From: Hyalangium versicolor
GTDB lineage: Bacteria > Myxococcota > Myxococcia > Myxococcales > Myxococcaceae
Direction of reading: 5' to 3'
DNA length: 64,000 nucleotides
Assembly (NCBI RefSeq): GCF_020103695.1
Contig: NZ_JAHXBF010000015.1
Location: forward strand, 295,892 to 359,891
The notes beneath the pieces are model-generated. The model did not search any database. It was not told the DNA's origin and saw only the letters and a program-made list of their open reading frames with translations. The position numbers were made by a program, and so were the translations under genes. Of this stretch, positions 40,907 to 50,289 are shown in pieces. Position 1 is the stretch's first letter, and the number at the start of each line of letters is the position of its first letter.

Positions 40907-41568
40907 ACGGCGAGTTGGAGTTGGGGGTATGGTTTCCCCAGGCACCCGCGGAGCTCTTCCAACTGGCCTTCGGTGACGGGCTGGTGCTGCGACGCTGGTA
41001 CGGGGCGCCTCCGGGCTGTCACCGCACGGGGGGAGACAACGGGGCGGAACCGGGAGAGAAGTTCCAGGTCGAGATGCTCGACGCGGACGGTACGCCCTTC
41101 GTGCAAGAGGGGCTCATGTATCAGGTGGAGGAGGGCCAAAGCCTGATGTTCGAGCTGAAGTGGAAGGGAGGGCCACTGGATGGAGGGAAGGCGCTCGCCA
41201 CCCTCTCGCTTCATCCCGCGGAAGGAGGCACACGGTTCGAGGTGCGCCAGGGCCCCTTCACGAGCACGGAGATGATGGAGGCGCACCGGACGTATTGGGA
41301 GGAAAACCTGAAGCGCCTGGTGCGAGTCGCCGCGGGGGAAGCGGTGCCGTGCTTCGAGGAGTTCTGGGAAGAGTCACGCGGCTTCATCGAGCCGCTGGGC
41401 ATCGCGGCCTACACCCTGCTGGCTGCATTGAGGGAAGCCGGAGCTCCGCCCGAGGTCATCTCCCAGACCGAGGAGACACTCTACGCCCACCTACCCCGCC
41501 TACCGGAGGAGACCGCATCGGTGCTCGGGGCCGTGCTCCGGGCCCGCTTGAAGGATCCCTCCATCTGA
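40903..41568 (+). CDS. SRPBCC/AHSA1-like protein
   Basis: 221 residues from ATG 40903, overlapping the previous stop by 4 nt (ATGA). The N-terminal 140 residues follow the START/AHSA1 pattern: ELGVWFPQAPAELFQLAFGD, RWYGAPPGCHRTG, FELKWKGGPLDGGKALATLS, LHPAEGGTRFEVRQGPFTST, ending with a helix YWEENLKRLVRVAAGE. The C-terminal 60 residues are helical (AAYTLLAALREAGAPPEVIS) and not part of the usual fold. Such domains bind hydrophobic ligands or act as chaperones or hydroxylation-pathway partners. Translational coupling to two 2OG oxygenases suggests that it binds or delivers their substrate. Its stop abuts the stop of the convergent gene with no gap. Confidence 0.8.
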   Translation: MNGELELGVWFPQAPAELFQLAFGDGLVLRRWYGAPPGCHRTGGDNGAEPGEKFQVEMLDADGTPFVQEGLMYQVEEGQSLMFELKWKGGPLDGGKALATLSLHPAEGGTRFEVRQGPFTSTEMMEAHRTYWEENLKRLVRVAAGEAVPCFEEFWEESRGFIEPLGIAAYTLLAALREAGAPPEVISQTEETLYAHLPRLPEETASVLGAVLRARLKDPSI

Positions 41569-41982
41569 TCAGGCCTTCGGCGGCGACTCCGCGGGCAACT
41601 CTGCCAGGAGGAAGAACCCATCCTCCACGACCATCGGACTCTTGCTCTGGCCGGGAGTCCAGCCTCGTGAGAGCGCGATCCGGATGAGGCCGGCCGCGAC
41701 GCGCGGGGTGTTCAGGTTCACATCGAGTCCGGACGAGCCGGAGGTCCAGACGACGCCAGCCTGCGGGTAGCCAGAGCTCTGCCCCACCCCATCGGGGAAA
41801 CGGATGCGCACCGGACTGGCGTGATAGCCCTCCAGGAAGGCAGTGAACACCTCGCGGCACCGACTTCCCCCCACCCCTTGGGAGGGATCCGGTGGCAACG
41901 CGAGGTGATCGTGCTCCACCTTCCAGAGATAGGTCACCCCCTCGACGACGATCTTCCGAAGGGGCTTTCTTTTCGCGCTCAT
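41569..41982 (-). CDS. Hypothetical protein
   Basis: 137 residues, ATG 41982. It starts MSAKRKPLRKIVVEGVTYLW and has the strand-rich pattern KVEHDHLALPPDPSQG, then VRIRFPDGVGQSSGYPQAGV and VNLNTPRVAAGLIRIALSRG with a short loop. It is soluble, basic at the start, without signal peptide or membrane segment. I know this type from myxobacterial genomes as a short protein of unknown function, possibly of immunity-like character, but cannot name a family. It is convergent with the SRPBCC gene, stop to stop. Codon use is normal for the window. Confidence 0.6.
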   Translation of the reverse strand: MSAKRKPLRKIVVEGVTYLWKVEHDHLALPPDPSQGVGGSRCREVFTAFLEGYHASPVRIRFPDGVGQSSGYPQAGVVWTSGSSGLDVNLNTPRVAAGLIRIALSRGWTPGQSKSPMVVEDGFFLLAELPAESPPKA

Positions 41983-42072
41983 CGCTCCACTCCTCCCCCC
42001 TACTCTACGCCGCCGCCCCGCCCACGTCCCGCCGCGCGCGCTACCGGCCCTCCTCCAGCGCTCCGAGCCGAC

Positions 42073-43308
42073 TCACCACCAGGCTTCGCCCTGAAGCCCC
42101 ACGGAGGTGCCGGCTGTCGCGTTGCCATACACCTGGCGCAGGCGCGAATCGCCAAAGCTCAACCGAGCCGCCTGGTTCCACACGGCCTGCGTGACGAACA
42201 AGCGGATGGTGGGGCGCGAGCCCGCATCCTGGCCAGCGGACACCGCCGTCGCGAGGGTGAACTTGGTCATGTTGCGCGTGTGCGAGCCATCATCCGGCTT
42301 GACCACGTCATGACCCGCCTCGAACAGGACACGGAAGGGGCCGACGATGCGAGTATCCGCGCGTGCGCCCACGGCGAGCCACCGGTTGCCGGAATTGCTG
42401 GCGGCCTTCCGGACGCGGTACTCGGCCAGCCCGTCGATGGTGACGGGGCCGATCGTGTGGCTCTGCTGCAGCACCACGCGGCCGTTGCGCGTGGAGCCGA
42501 GCGTGTCCCACCGGAAGCCCACGAGCGTATCGCCCCCCAGCAGTACTCCCTTCAGCGTCTGGTACACGCCCAGGCCCAGCCCCTTCGCCTCATCGGACGG
42601 CGTGGTGGGAGGATCGGTCGTCTGATCCTCCGTGCTGAGTTGGAGGGAGGGGGTGACGTACACAGCCAGCTCCCCGTTGGGCATGTCCGGGATGTTCGTG
42701 AGCCGCACGGGCAGCGTGAAACGGTTGCTGGTGGCATTCCCCCGGGGGTTCAGCATGGCGGCGATGCTGAGCTTGCCGATGACGACGTTCATGTCCTCGA
42801 CGCCCGCTCCATCTCCGTCGTTGATCTCCAGGAACTGGTCGTTGATGCCCGTCTGGAGGCGGTTGTAGTAGCGGCGGCCCGCCCAGGCCTTGCCGTGCCC
42901 CAGCACCGCGATGTTGGTGCCATAGGCATACACCTGCCCGAAGCGCGCCACGAGCTCGTCCGTGCCGCTGTCAGGCAGGGCGGGACCGCCCGGCGTCGTA
43001 TAGGTCTGGAACTCCTTGCCGCCCCACGAGCGATAGATTCCAGGCATGAAGTGCACGTGCCAGGAAGACTCCTCGTAGGTGACGAGCTTGGCGCTGAAGC
43101 TCGGCTCGACGACGTAGTCGCACTCGTTGCCCAGACGGAACTTGGTATCGGCTCCGGAGAGGCCGTAGCACACCTGAGTGCCACCTCGGGCATTGATGCC
43201 AATGCCGGCGCGCATGTAGCCCGTGAAGTCGATGGTGGGCAGTTCAGCACGGGCTACACCTGCGGTACACGTAGCGGCGAGGGCCGCGATCAACGCTGAG
43301 TTCTTCAT
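42073..43308 (-). CDS. LamB-like carbohydrate porin (maltoporin family)
   Basis: 411 residues. ATG 43308 has AAGGA upstream and opens a signal peptide MKNSALIAALAATCTAGVARA. The mature N-terminus IDFTGYMRAGIGINARGGTQ and the cysteine pair near VCYGLSGADTKFRLGNEC match maltoporins (LamB, with its disulphide). The C-terminus VGLQGEAWW ends in aromatic residues recognised by the BAM machinery. The protein should form an 18-stranded outer-membrane barrel for sugars. The gene starts 25 bp after the GH9 cellulase stop, on the same strand, so it is probably co-transcribed and serves to import cello-oligosaccharides made outside. A maltodextrin role is the family default but is not supported by the neighbours. 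Confidence 0.9.
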   Translation of the reverse strand: MKNSALIAALAATCTAGVARAELPTIDFTGYMRAGIGINARGGTQVCYGLSGADTKFRLGNECDYVVEPSFSAKLVTYEESSWHVHFMPGIYRSWGGKEFQTYTTPGGPALPDSGTDELVARFGQVYAYGTNIAVLGHGKAWAGRRYYNRLQTGINDQFLEINDGDGAGVEDMNVVIGKLSIAAMLNPRGNATSNRFTLPVRLTNIPDMPNGELAVYVTPSLQLSTEDQTTDPPTTPSDEAKGLGLGVYQTLKGVLLGGDTLVGFRWDTLGSTRNGRVVLQQSHTIGPVTIDGLAEYRVRKAASNSGNRWLAVGARADTRIVGPFRVLFEAGHDVVKPDDGSHTRNMTKFTLATAVSAGQDAGSRPTIRLFVTQAVWNQAARLSFGDSRLRQVYGNATAGTSVGLQGEAWW

Positions 43309-43333
43309 GGGATTTCCTTGCTGAGTGAGGAAA

Positions 43334-46033
43334 CTACGGCTCGGCGCCCCAGATCAGGACGCCGCCACGGAGCGCCGTCATCCGGATCCAGGGAGTGAAC
43401 GCTGTCTTGGTGGGATCGAACGAGTAGTCGTTGCTCTCGTCGAAGTTGGACCAGTTGCTCTTGTTGAGACGAATCTGGAACTCGCCACTGTCCTGGCCCG
43501 GAGCCACCGAGCCAGCGCCCGAGGTGAAACCGAGCTCGAGGTAGTGGGTAGCTCCTGTCTTCGGAGTGGCCAACGGCACCACGGTGGAGGTGACGTTCGC
43601 GCAGCCCGCGACGGCCCAATCACAGGAGACCTGGACGGACTCCCCGGAGTCCGGCGTGAAGTAGTAACGCACCTTCAGCTCGCTGAGGGCGACGCTGGCC
43701 GTTCCACCGTTGGCGATCTTGAAGTGAGGCTTGATCTGGTTGTTGGCCGGTGAATTGGCGTCCGCGTCGCGGTACAGGACCGAGACGCTGGACGGGGGCG
43801 CCGATCCGGTGGTGGCGGAGGCCTCCGAGGAGGCGGCGGATTCATTGCCGGACGTGTCGACGGCCGTGAGCTTGTAATAGTAGGTGGTCGACGCGCTCAG
43901 GCTGGCATCCGAGTAGGTGCGTCCCACCACGCCAGAGGCAATCCGGTTCGCAGCCGAGGGCGTGAAGCCGCTGCTCGTGGAGCGGTAGAGGTTGTAGCCC
44001 AGCAGATCGGCCTCGGTGTTGGCGGTCCAGGCCACCTGGATCTGCGACGCGGCCGCGGTGGCCGTCAGGCCGGCAGGCTGCGCGGGAGGAGTCGAGTCGG
44101 TCGGAGCAGAGCCCGGCTCGATGCCATAGAGCCGAACACCGTCCTCGTAGACGGGGATGTAAGGAGTCTTGACCGGAGTGGCGCCCACGTTCACGTAGGA
44201 CGGATCATTGGCCGGATTCCAGGGGACTCCCGCCGGGGCAGCGATGCGGAACTGGGCCTCCTTGCGGTACGCGGACTGTCCACCGGGGTAGACGGCCGTG
44301 CCGGAGAAGTCCACCGTGACGTAGTAGATGTTGCCGGACCACCGCACGAGCGGCAGGACCTTGGCTCCCTGGCTGTAGTTCATCGTCACAGCCAGCTCCG
44401 AGGGCGAGTGTCCGCTGGCGATGACCTCGGAGAGATCGACGAAGTACCGGAACGAGAGCTTGTCCGACACACGCGCCGGCCAGCCGGAGATGTTGTGGAT
44501 GAACGCCCGGATCTCCGTGAAGTTGGAGCCCGTCACATTGAGGCCCGCCTCCACGAAGAACGGATCCGTGGTGGGCGTCTCCTTCACGGGGAAGGTGGGG
44601 TCCGGCGTGCCGCCATAGAGGAGGTACATCCGAGCCAAGGCACCGGTGAAGGCCGCGTTGTAGTCGGTGGCCACCTCGTTGGAGACGTAGTTGGACCGGT
44701 CATCCGCGTAGGCATCGGCCGAGTCCGGCCCGCCGACCAGCGCGCCATAGAGGACGTGCCGGCTCTCGGTGGGGTTGGAGATCTGATCAGTCCACGAGCT
44801 GTGCGCCGTGCGGTGGTGCGGGTTGCGGGGAGGATTCACCCCGAAGCCCACCACGTAGCTCGAGTTGCGGGGGTTCTCTCCCAGCATGTAGCGGACCTGC
44901 CGCGAGGCGAAGTCGCGGTAGCGCGTGGCGCGCGCCGAATCGCTGGAGGCGATGTCATCCGCGTAGACGAACGCCAGGAACGAAGCGTTGGCGGCATAGC
45001 GGAGGCTGCCCCACGTATCCAGCCAGGCGAGCCCGCCCGGGGTGTAGCGGATCCGCTCTCCGTTGTAGCCCGTGGACCAGAAGTCCAGGTTCCGCTCGAC
45101 GGAGGTCTTGTAGACGGCCTTCCCGGTGATGCGGGCGAGCAGGAGCTGCGCGCCATACGTCTTGCCATCCCAGCTCTGGGTCCACTTGTAGGCCCAGTTG
45201 GAGGACTGTCCTTCATTGCCCCAGTTGGCGGTGTAGCTCTCGGCCTTGCTCAGATAGGTGCTCTGACCGGTGGCCAGATACAGCCAGGTGGCGGCCCAGC
45301 TCAGCTCGTCCCAGTAGCCGCTCCAGGAGTTGTAGAAGGACTGCGCATCCGTGATGCAGTCGGAGTACTTGCCCCGATACGTGTCCGCGAAGGAGAAGAG
45401 CTGCTGGGCGTGGGTCAGCAGCGTGGCCGAGTAGGCCGGGTCGGACTCCTTGAAGACAATCGAGGAGGCAGCCATGGCAGCGGCCGTCTCCCCCGCCAGA
45501 TCCGAGCCAGGACAGGAGGCGCTGATCTTGTAGGCGGGCCGGGCCATCTGCATCGCCTCGGCCGGTCCCCACCACGAGTGATCCGTATTGCCCGCCCCGA
45601 CCTGGCCATACAGCTCATTGGGAGCGGTATGCGCCTTGATGAAGTAGTCGTTGACCCAGCGGAGGTTGTCCCGGATGGCGTTCAACTGCCCGCTTTGTTG
45701 ATACGCATCCTCGTATTCATAGACAGACCAGGCCAACAGCGTCGCGCTCGCGGCCATGGGCAGACCAAACTTCACATGGTCTCCGGCGTCGTACCAGCCA
45801 CCGGTGAGATCCTTGCCCACGTCAGAGCCGTCCTTCAGGCCCGAGTTGCCTCGCCAGCTCACCCGGTTGTTCGCGGGCAGGGGGCCGGACCTCTGGGCCT
45901 CATAGAACCAGACGGACTTCTGCAGGGCCTCTGCGTAGTTGAACGTCTGGGCCTGCGCGGGCAGGGAGCTCACGACGGACGACAAGCCCATCAGGAGCGC
46001 GGCGGGTGTAGCCAGCAAATGCTTGCGCATCAT
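43334..46033 (-). CDS. Secreted GH9 endoglucanase with CBM3c, Fn3 and a second CBM3
   Basis: 899 residues from ATG 46033, with GAGGA upstream. A signal peptide (MRKHLLATPAALLMGLSSVV) precedes a GH9 catalytic domain (about 30-470) with GWYDAGDHVKFGLPMAASAT, holding the catalytic base Asp pair, PHHRTAHSSW, and the acid Glu in NEVATDYNAAFTGALARMYL. A CBM3c follows directly (about 490-640; DPFFVEAGLNVTGSNFTEIR, LSFRYFVDLSEV), the arrangement of processive GH9 endoglucanases. Next come a fibronectin III domain (PAGLTATAAASQIQVAWTAN) and a C-terminal CBM3 (VSVLYRDADANSPANNQIKP, ELKVRYYFTPDSGESVQVSC) that binds crystalline cellulose. It works outside the cell with the GH48 enzyme encoded upstream. 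Confidence 0.95.
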   Translation of the reverse strand: MMRKHLLATPAALLMGLSSVVSSLPAQAQTFNYAEALQKSVWFYEAQRSGPLPANNRVSWRGNSGLKDGSDVGKDLTGGWYDAGDHVKFGLPMAASATLLAWSVYEYEDAYQQSGQLNAIRDNLRWVNDYFIKAHTAPNELYGQVGAGNTDHSWWGPAEAMQMARPAYKISASCPGSDLAGETAAAMAASSIVFKESDPAYSATLLTHAQQLFSFADTYRGKYSDCITDAQSFYNSWSGYWDELSWAATWLYLATGQSTYLSKAESYTANWGNEGQSSNWAYKWTQSWDGKTYGAQLLLARITGKAVYKTSVERNLDFWSTGYNGERIRYTPGGLAWLDTWGSLRYAANASFLAFVYADDIASSDSARATRYRDFASRQVRYMLGENPRNSSYVVGFGVNPPRNPHHRTAHSSWTDQISNPTESRHVLYGALVGGPDSADAYADDRSNYVSNEVATDYNAAFTGALARMYLLYGGTPDPTFPVKETPTTDPFFVEAGLNVTGSNFTEIRAFIHNISGWPARVSDKLSFRYFVDLSEVIASGHSPSELAVTMNYSQGAKVLPLVRWSGNIYYVTVDFSGTAVYPGGQSAYRKEAQFRIAAPAGVPWNPANDPSYVNVGATPVKTPYIPVYEDGVRLYGIEPGSAPTDSTPPAQPAGLTATAAASQIQVAWTANTEADLLGYNLYRSTSSGFTPSAANRIASGVVGRTYSDASLSASTTYYYKLTAVDTSGNESAASSEASATTGSAPPSSVSVLYRDADANSPANNQIKPHFKIANGGTASVALSELKVRYYFTPDSGESVQVSCDWAVAGCANVTSTVVPLATPKTGATHYLELGFTSGAGSVAPGQDSGEFQIRLNKSNWSNFDESNDYSFDPTKTAFTPWIRMTALRGGVLIWGAEP

Positions 46034-46089
46034 GGGTCAGTTCCTCGGCTGCGGCTGTGGCTCAACAGTTCAACCCATACGTCATGCGC

Positions 46090-46117
46090 GGCGGCAGTCG
46101 GGGGGAACCCTGCCGCC
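46090..46117 (-). other. Hairpin upstream of the GH9 gene
   Basis: GGCGGCAG (46090-46097) and CTGCCGCC (46110-46117) form a perfect 8-bp stem with a 12-nt loop. It lies 57 bp upstream of the GH9 start and downstream of the GH48 terminator, so it may fall in the GH9 leader. A role in mRNA stability or control is possible but unproven. Confidence 0.4.
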
Positions 46118-46123
46118 ACGCAC

Positions 46124-46169
46124 CATGAAAAACAGGCGGCTCCCCGGACTCAGCCTCCGGGGAACCGCC
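46124..46169 (-). terminator. Intrinsic terminator of the GH48 gene
   Basis: Just after the GH48 stop, GGCGG..TCCCCGGA (46135-46148) pairs with TCCGGGGA..CCGCC (46156-46169), a 14-bp stem with one mismatch and a 7-nt loop. Reading on the minus strand it is followed by TGTTTTTCAT, a T-tract. This is a textbook intrinsic terminator and separates GH48 from GH9 transcription. Confidence 0.8.
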
Positions 46170-46175
46170 CTCCCC

Positions 46176-48881
46176 TTACTTCACTACGATGTTGCAGGTG
46201 TAACCCTCCAGGGAGACACCGCTGGGCACAGGCTTCGCCCCGCTGTAGCTCGCCTGGAAGCCGGCTTCGACGTTGCCGTTGACCGGGACCGTCGAGTTCC
46301 ACAGAGGCGTCACGGCGACCGAGCGCCCCGTCTTGGTGAAGGTGCCATTCCAGGAATTCGTCAGCGTGAAGTCATTGGTGGCCGTCCAGCTCACCTTCCA
46401 GTTGTTGATGGGCTGGGTGCCGAAGTTCTGCACGATGACGCGCCCCACCTGGCCGTTGCCCCAGTCATTGCTGGTGTCCACGGTAACGGTGCATGTGGCG
46501 GGAGGCGGGATGTCGTTGTCCAGCTCCGCGGCATTCACCGGCACCGGCGTGAGGCCGGTCGCCGCCAGTTGGAACACAGCCGTGCCGTTGGTCAGGTCCG
46601 CATCCTCTCCGGCCGAGAGGGTGACCGTCTGCCCCACGCTCCAGTTCGACGGCGTGAAGGTCAGCGTGGAGGCGGTGGCCAGGAACAGGTCCGCGTCGCC
46701 GGAGACCTTGGTGATGTTGACGGTGACGTTGCTCGTGGGGGCCGCGGACAAGCTCACCGTGAAGCTCTTGGAGCCGCCCTCGGGCACGCTGAGATCGTTC
46801 GCGGAGGCGATGATGGACACGGGGGGAGGCGTCACCCCATCCAGCAGGCGGCCGTAGTCCGCCATGGCCAGGGCGATGTCCGCCTGGGCCCAGAAGCGGT
46901 GGTAGGTGAACTCGGGCACCGCGCCTCCGGCCAGGTAGCTCTGCACCTTCGCCCAGTCCGGATCCTGCTGGAACTTCGGGCGGAGGCTGAGGAACGTGGA
47001 GTTCGCGTCGACCGTCGCGCCCTGGGCGTTCTTGCCCGTCCAACCGGTCGGCACGAAGACGCCGTCGCCCGTCGCCGCGTTGTAGGCATCATCGAAGCGC
47101 TTGTAGTCCTCACGCTTCTCGGGCACGGCCACGCCCTTGGACGTCTGGTAGTTGGCCCACATCCGGTCGAGCAGCTCCTTGGCCAGGGTCTTCGCGCTCA
47201 CGCTGCCGGAGCGGGCGGCGTAGAAGGTGAGCGTCCGCGCGAAGGCGGCGGTCACACCCACGTCGGTGGTGTAATCCACGATCGAGACGTGCAGGTTGCT
47301 GTTGGTGCCCGGGGTGGTGGGGTTCCACGTGTCGGGCTCGCCCGTCCACTGGAGGGTGCTGGGGATCTGGTACTTGCCATCCGCGGTGAGCGTCGTGTTC
47401 GCGGAGGCCCAGCCCACCCACTTGTCCAGGAGCTTCTTGGCCTTGGCGTCACCCGTGACGTAGTAGTACTCGGCCACGCGCTGCACGGACCACGCCTGGA
47501 ACCCGAACCACTGGTTGCTGGCGGGATCGTGGTAGACGGGCTGCCAGTCGTAATACATGCCGTAGAAGCTCGAAGCGCTCTCCGGCTGCGCGTACCGGCC
47601 ATTCCAGCTGTTGGTGGCACCACCCGCGAAGCCACCCTCGGCCGACTGCAACCACGTGTAGAACTCGAGCTGGCGCTGGAGGCTGGTGGCCCAGTCGGTG
47701 ACACCCGTCGCGGACTGAGGCCGCGCGAAGGACGTGGTGCTCAGGATGTAGGCCGCCATCGGGTTCTGATAGCCGAAGTGCGAGTGGCTCGAGCCGATGC
47801 GCCAGGCCCACCCGCCGCTGGTGTCCAGCGCACCGCCCCACGAGTAGTACCAGGACATCAGGTAGTGCATGCTGTTCTTGCCGGTGCCCGCGGGGCAGGC
47901 CGTCTCGCCAATGCACTGGCCAATGCGCTTGAAGTACTTGTCGAACATGGCGTAGCGCAGGTAGTCGCCCATCTTCCCCGCCTTCTTGGCGGTGTCGGCG
48001 ACCAAGCTCTCCTTGCCCTGCTCCCTCGCCCAGACGTAAGCCCAGTACGCGGCCTGGATGGCGCGCGCATCCGCGTCCGGCGCGTTGGTGTAGCGCCACT
48101 GCTTGGAGTAGCTGGCGTCTCCCGTGAACAGGCTCAGGAAGCCCTGGCCCGTCTTGCCCCAGTTGAACGACTCACAGGAGGGGTGCGGCACCGTCTCCCA
48201 GACGGACTCCTGAGCCCCGCGCTGGAACGTGTTGATGTACGACGGAGACGTCGTCCCGTCGCCGCAGCGGCCGTAGCCGTACCAGTTGTCCACATCCAAC
48301 AACCAGTGCATGCCGTAGATGTTGCTGTTGCCGTACGCGCTCTGCAGCTCGCCCGCGATCGGATCGCTCCCCACCCCCACCTCGGTGCGCAGGGTGGACG
48401 GGTACTGGTTGGGCAGATCCCACTCCGCGGCATACGTGGCGGGCTTGTTCGCCTGGTAGAACGAGTTGGTCGGCTGATCCGCCTGCGCGGGGATGATGTA
48501 CTGCTCCATGTTGGCCCAGGCGTTGTTGAAGGGCGCCCAGTCCCCCGTCACCCGGCCGTACATCGCCTCGAGCCACAGCCAGTAGCTGTAGGCCTCGGAG
48601 GTCGTCTCATGCCCGTGATCCGGAGCCTCGACGATCAGCGTCTCGACGGAGTGGTAGGGCACTCCCTTCGGGCTGAAGTAGCCATTCGCCGGGTTCTTGA
48701 TCTTGTTGTAGTGGTCGAGGAATCGCTGCGTATAGGTGGACTCCGCGGCAGCCGTTACGGCTTGTTGCGTGGGAGCCGCCTTGGGAGAGGCGGCAATTGC
48801 TTGCCCAGGCATGGCGAGCGCCATGGAGAGACAGAGCGCCTGTTTGACGGCTGAGGTAATTGAACGCAGGCCAAAAGACAT
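46176..48881 (-). CDS. Secreted GH48 cellulase (reducing-end cellobiohydrolase) with Calx-beta-like domain and CBM2
   Basis: 901 residues from ATG 48881, preceded by AAGGAGGAAGTG. The signal peptide (SITSAVKQALCLSMALAMPG) is followed by a GH48 domain of about 640 residues with TYTQRFLDHYNKIKNPANGY, the acid Glu in HGHETTSEAYSYWLWLEAMY, and the Asp in YHDPASNQWFGFQAW. Family members are processive cellobiohydrolases acting from reducing ends. After it come a Calx-beta-like domain (about 690-790; PEGGSKSFTVSLSAAPTSNV) and a C-terminal CBM2 (TVDTSNDWGNGQVGRVIVQN, WNSTVPVNGNVEAGFQASYS). GH48 genes are few in number per genome and mark true cellulose degraders. It pairs with GH9; both are secreted and have an own terminator between them. 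Confidence 0.95.
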   Translation of the reverse strand: MSFGLRSITSAVKQALCLSMALAMPGQAIAASPKAAPTQQAVTAAAESTYTQRFLDHYNKIKNPANGYFSPKGVPYHSVETLIVEAPDHGHETTSEAYSYWLWLEAMYGRVTGDWAPFNNAWANMEQYIIPAQADQPTNSFYQANKPATYAAEWDLPNQYPSTLRTEVGVGSDPIAGELQSAYGNSNIYGMHWLLDVDNWYGYGRCGDGTTSPSYINTFQRGAQESVWETVPHPSCESFNWGKTGQGFLSLFTGDASYSKQWRYTNAPDADARAIQAAYWAYVWAREQGKESLVADTAKKAGKMGDYLRYAMFDKYFKRIGQCIGETACPAGTGKNSMHYLMSWYYSWGGALDTSGGWAWRIGSSHSHFGYQNPMAAYILSTTSFARPQSATGVTDWATSLQRQLEFYTWLQSAEGGFAGGATNSWNGRYAQPESASSFYGMYYDWQPVYHDPASNQWFGFQAWSVQRVAEYYYVTGDAKAKKLLDKWVGWASANTTLTADGKYQIPSTLQWTGEPDTWNPTTPGTNSNLHVSIVDYTTDVGVTAAFARTLTFYAARSGSVSAKTLAKELLDRMWANYQTSKGVAVPEKREDYKRFDDAYNAATGDGVFVPTGWTGKNAQGATVDANSTFLSLRPKFQQDPDWAKVQSYLAGGAVPEFTYHRFWAQADIALAMADYGRLLDGVTPPPVSIIASANDLSVPEGGSKSFTVSLSAAPTSNVTVNITKVSGDADLFLATASTLTFTPSNWSVGQTVTLSAGEDADLTNGTAVFQLAATGLTPVPVNAAELDNDIPPPATCTVTVDTSNDWGNGQVGRVIVQNFGTQPINNWKVSWTATNDFTLTNSWNGTFTKTGRSVAVTPLWNSTVPVNGNVEAGFQASYSGAKPVPSGVSLEGYTCNIVVK

Positions 48882-49193
48882 CACTTCCTCCTTCGAGAGG
48901 GATCGGACTCAGGGCACACGTGTAGCGGTGTATGAGACGACCAACGAGCGGCACGAGGCTTCAAACCGATGTCAGAAGACACCGGTTCTGCTGGACGCGC
49001 TTCCCATCGCGGAGAAGGTCACACGGAAGAGTTTGGGATGAGCGGCGTTACGGAGGCCCGGGCGGTGTGTCTGTCGCTGCCCGGATACCCGTTGATTCTT
49101 CTAATACATCCGTGAACGCCGAGAGTCAAAGCAAAACAGCTTTTCCTGGTTGATGGCTGTGTTTAGGTTGAGAACAGTGGAGCGGAGCAAGCC
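48882..49193. promoter_or_regulatory. Upstream region of the GH48 gene
   Basis: 312 bp between the ABC ATPase stop and the GH48 start, both on the minus strand. It must hold the GH48 leader and probably its promoter. No LacI-type operator like those at 53387 and 53488 and no clear terminator for the ABC operon were found, so read-through from that operon is possible. Confidence 0.35.
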
Positions 49194-50279
49194 TCACGCC
49201 AGCCGCGCACCATTCTGCGGAGAGAACAGGGAGACGCGCCGCCCGTCGACGCGGATGGGCAGTGGAGCATGGCGCTGAATCTTTTCACCCGTGGGGAGCC
49301 GCGCGGTGATCTCGCTGTCGCCGAGCGACATGAGCACGAACACATCGGGCCCGGTGGGCTCGGACATCAACGGCACGGCCTGGATCGTCCCGGCACCGCC
49401 TCGCTCGGCGGGCATCACATGTTCGGGACGAAGACCGAGCACGACAGGGCTGCCCTCGGCCAACGCGGGCGGGCCTTCCAGTCCGGGCAGCGGAATGACG
49501 ACATCACGGCAGGCGATGGCCGGGCAGTCCCCACTGCGCGTGAGGCGGCCGTCGAGGAAGTTCATGGTGGGCGCACCGACGAAGGACGCGACGAAGCGGT
49601 TGGCGGGCCGCTCGTAGATGACCTCCGGCTTGTCGCACTGCTGGATGCGGCCCTGGTCGAGCACAACGATGCGCGTGGCCATCGTCATGGCTTCGATCTG
49701 GTCATGCGTGACGTAGACCATGGTGCGGCCAATCCGCTCGTGCAGCCGCTTGAGCTCCACGCGCATGTCGGCGCGCAGCTTGGCGTCGAGATTGCTGAGC
49801 GGCTCGTCGAACAGGAAGACAGAGGGCTGGCGCACCAGGGCGCGGCCGATGGCGACACGCTGCTGCTGTCCGCCGGAGAGCTGCGCGGGCCGACGGTCGA
49901 TGAGGTGCTCGATGCGCAGCAACTGCGCGACGGAGTCCACCTTGCGGTCGATCTCCGCCGAGGGGACCTTGCGCATCTTGAGCCCGAAGCCGATGTTCTG
50001 GCGCACCGACATGTTCGGGTAGAGCGCATAGGACTGGAACACCATGGCGATATCGCGCTCGTCCGGCTCGAGCTGCGTCACATCGCGTCCCCCGATGAAG
50101 ATGCGGCCGCTGGTCGCCGGCTCCAGGCCTGCAATCACATTGAGCAGGGTAGACTTGCCGCAGCCCGAGGGCCCGAGCAGGACCAGGAACTCCCCGTCGT
50201 CGATCTGCAGCTCCAGGTCATCAATGATGACGAGCGAGCCATAGGCCTTGCGAACGGCTTCCAATCGGATTCCATGCAT
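49194..50279 (-). CDS. Sugar ABC transporter ATPase (MalK/UgpC type)
   Basis: 361 residues. Walker A GPSGCGKSTLL, Q-loop MVFQSYALYPNMSV, signature LSGGQQQRVAIGRALV, Walker B VFLFDEPLSNLDAKLR and the H-loop VYVTHDQIEAMTMATR are all intact. The C-terminal 120 residues form the OB-fold regulatory domain of the MalK/UgpC branch (LGLRPEHVMPAE, LPTGEKIQRHAPLPI). It powers sugar uptake with the two permeases and binding protein encoded just upstream on the same strand (10-bp gap). It is the last gene of the import operon. Cellobiose or cello-oligosaccharides are the probable substrate because of the flanking cellulase and beta-glucosidase genes. Confidence 0.95.
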   Translation of the reverse strand: MHGIRLEAVRKAYGSLVIIDDLELQIDDGEFLVLLGPSGCGKSTLLNVIAGLEPATSGRIFIGGRDVTQLEPDERDIAMVFQSYALYPNMSVRQNIGFGLKMRKVPSAEIDRKVDSVAQLLRIEHLIDRRPAQLSGGQQQRVAIGRALVRQPSVFLFDEPLSNLDAKLRADMRVELKRLHERIGRTMVYVTHDQIEAMTMATRIVVLDQGRIQQCDKPEVIYERPANRFVASFVGAPTMNFLDGRLTRSGDCPAIACRDVVIPLPGLEGPPALAEGSPVVLGLRPEHVMPAERGGAGTIQAVPLMSEPTGPDVFVLMSLGDSEITARLPTGEKIQRHAPLPIRVDGRRVSLFSPQNGARLA

Positions 50280-50289
50280 GGGGAAACCC

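Noticed and set aside
44408..46282. 624-codon plus-strand frame opposite the GH9 gene
   Set aside because: It is antisense to a well-supported GH9 cellulase and crosses the terminator region; its composition is that of a shadow frame.
45939..48854. 971-codon plus-strand open frame opposite the GH48 gene
   Set aside because: It mirrors a clearly recognised GH48 gene; long antisense frames are common in high-GC DNA with strong third-position bias. Its translation is low-complexity (Val/Arg/Gly/His-rich) with no domain.
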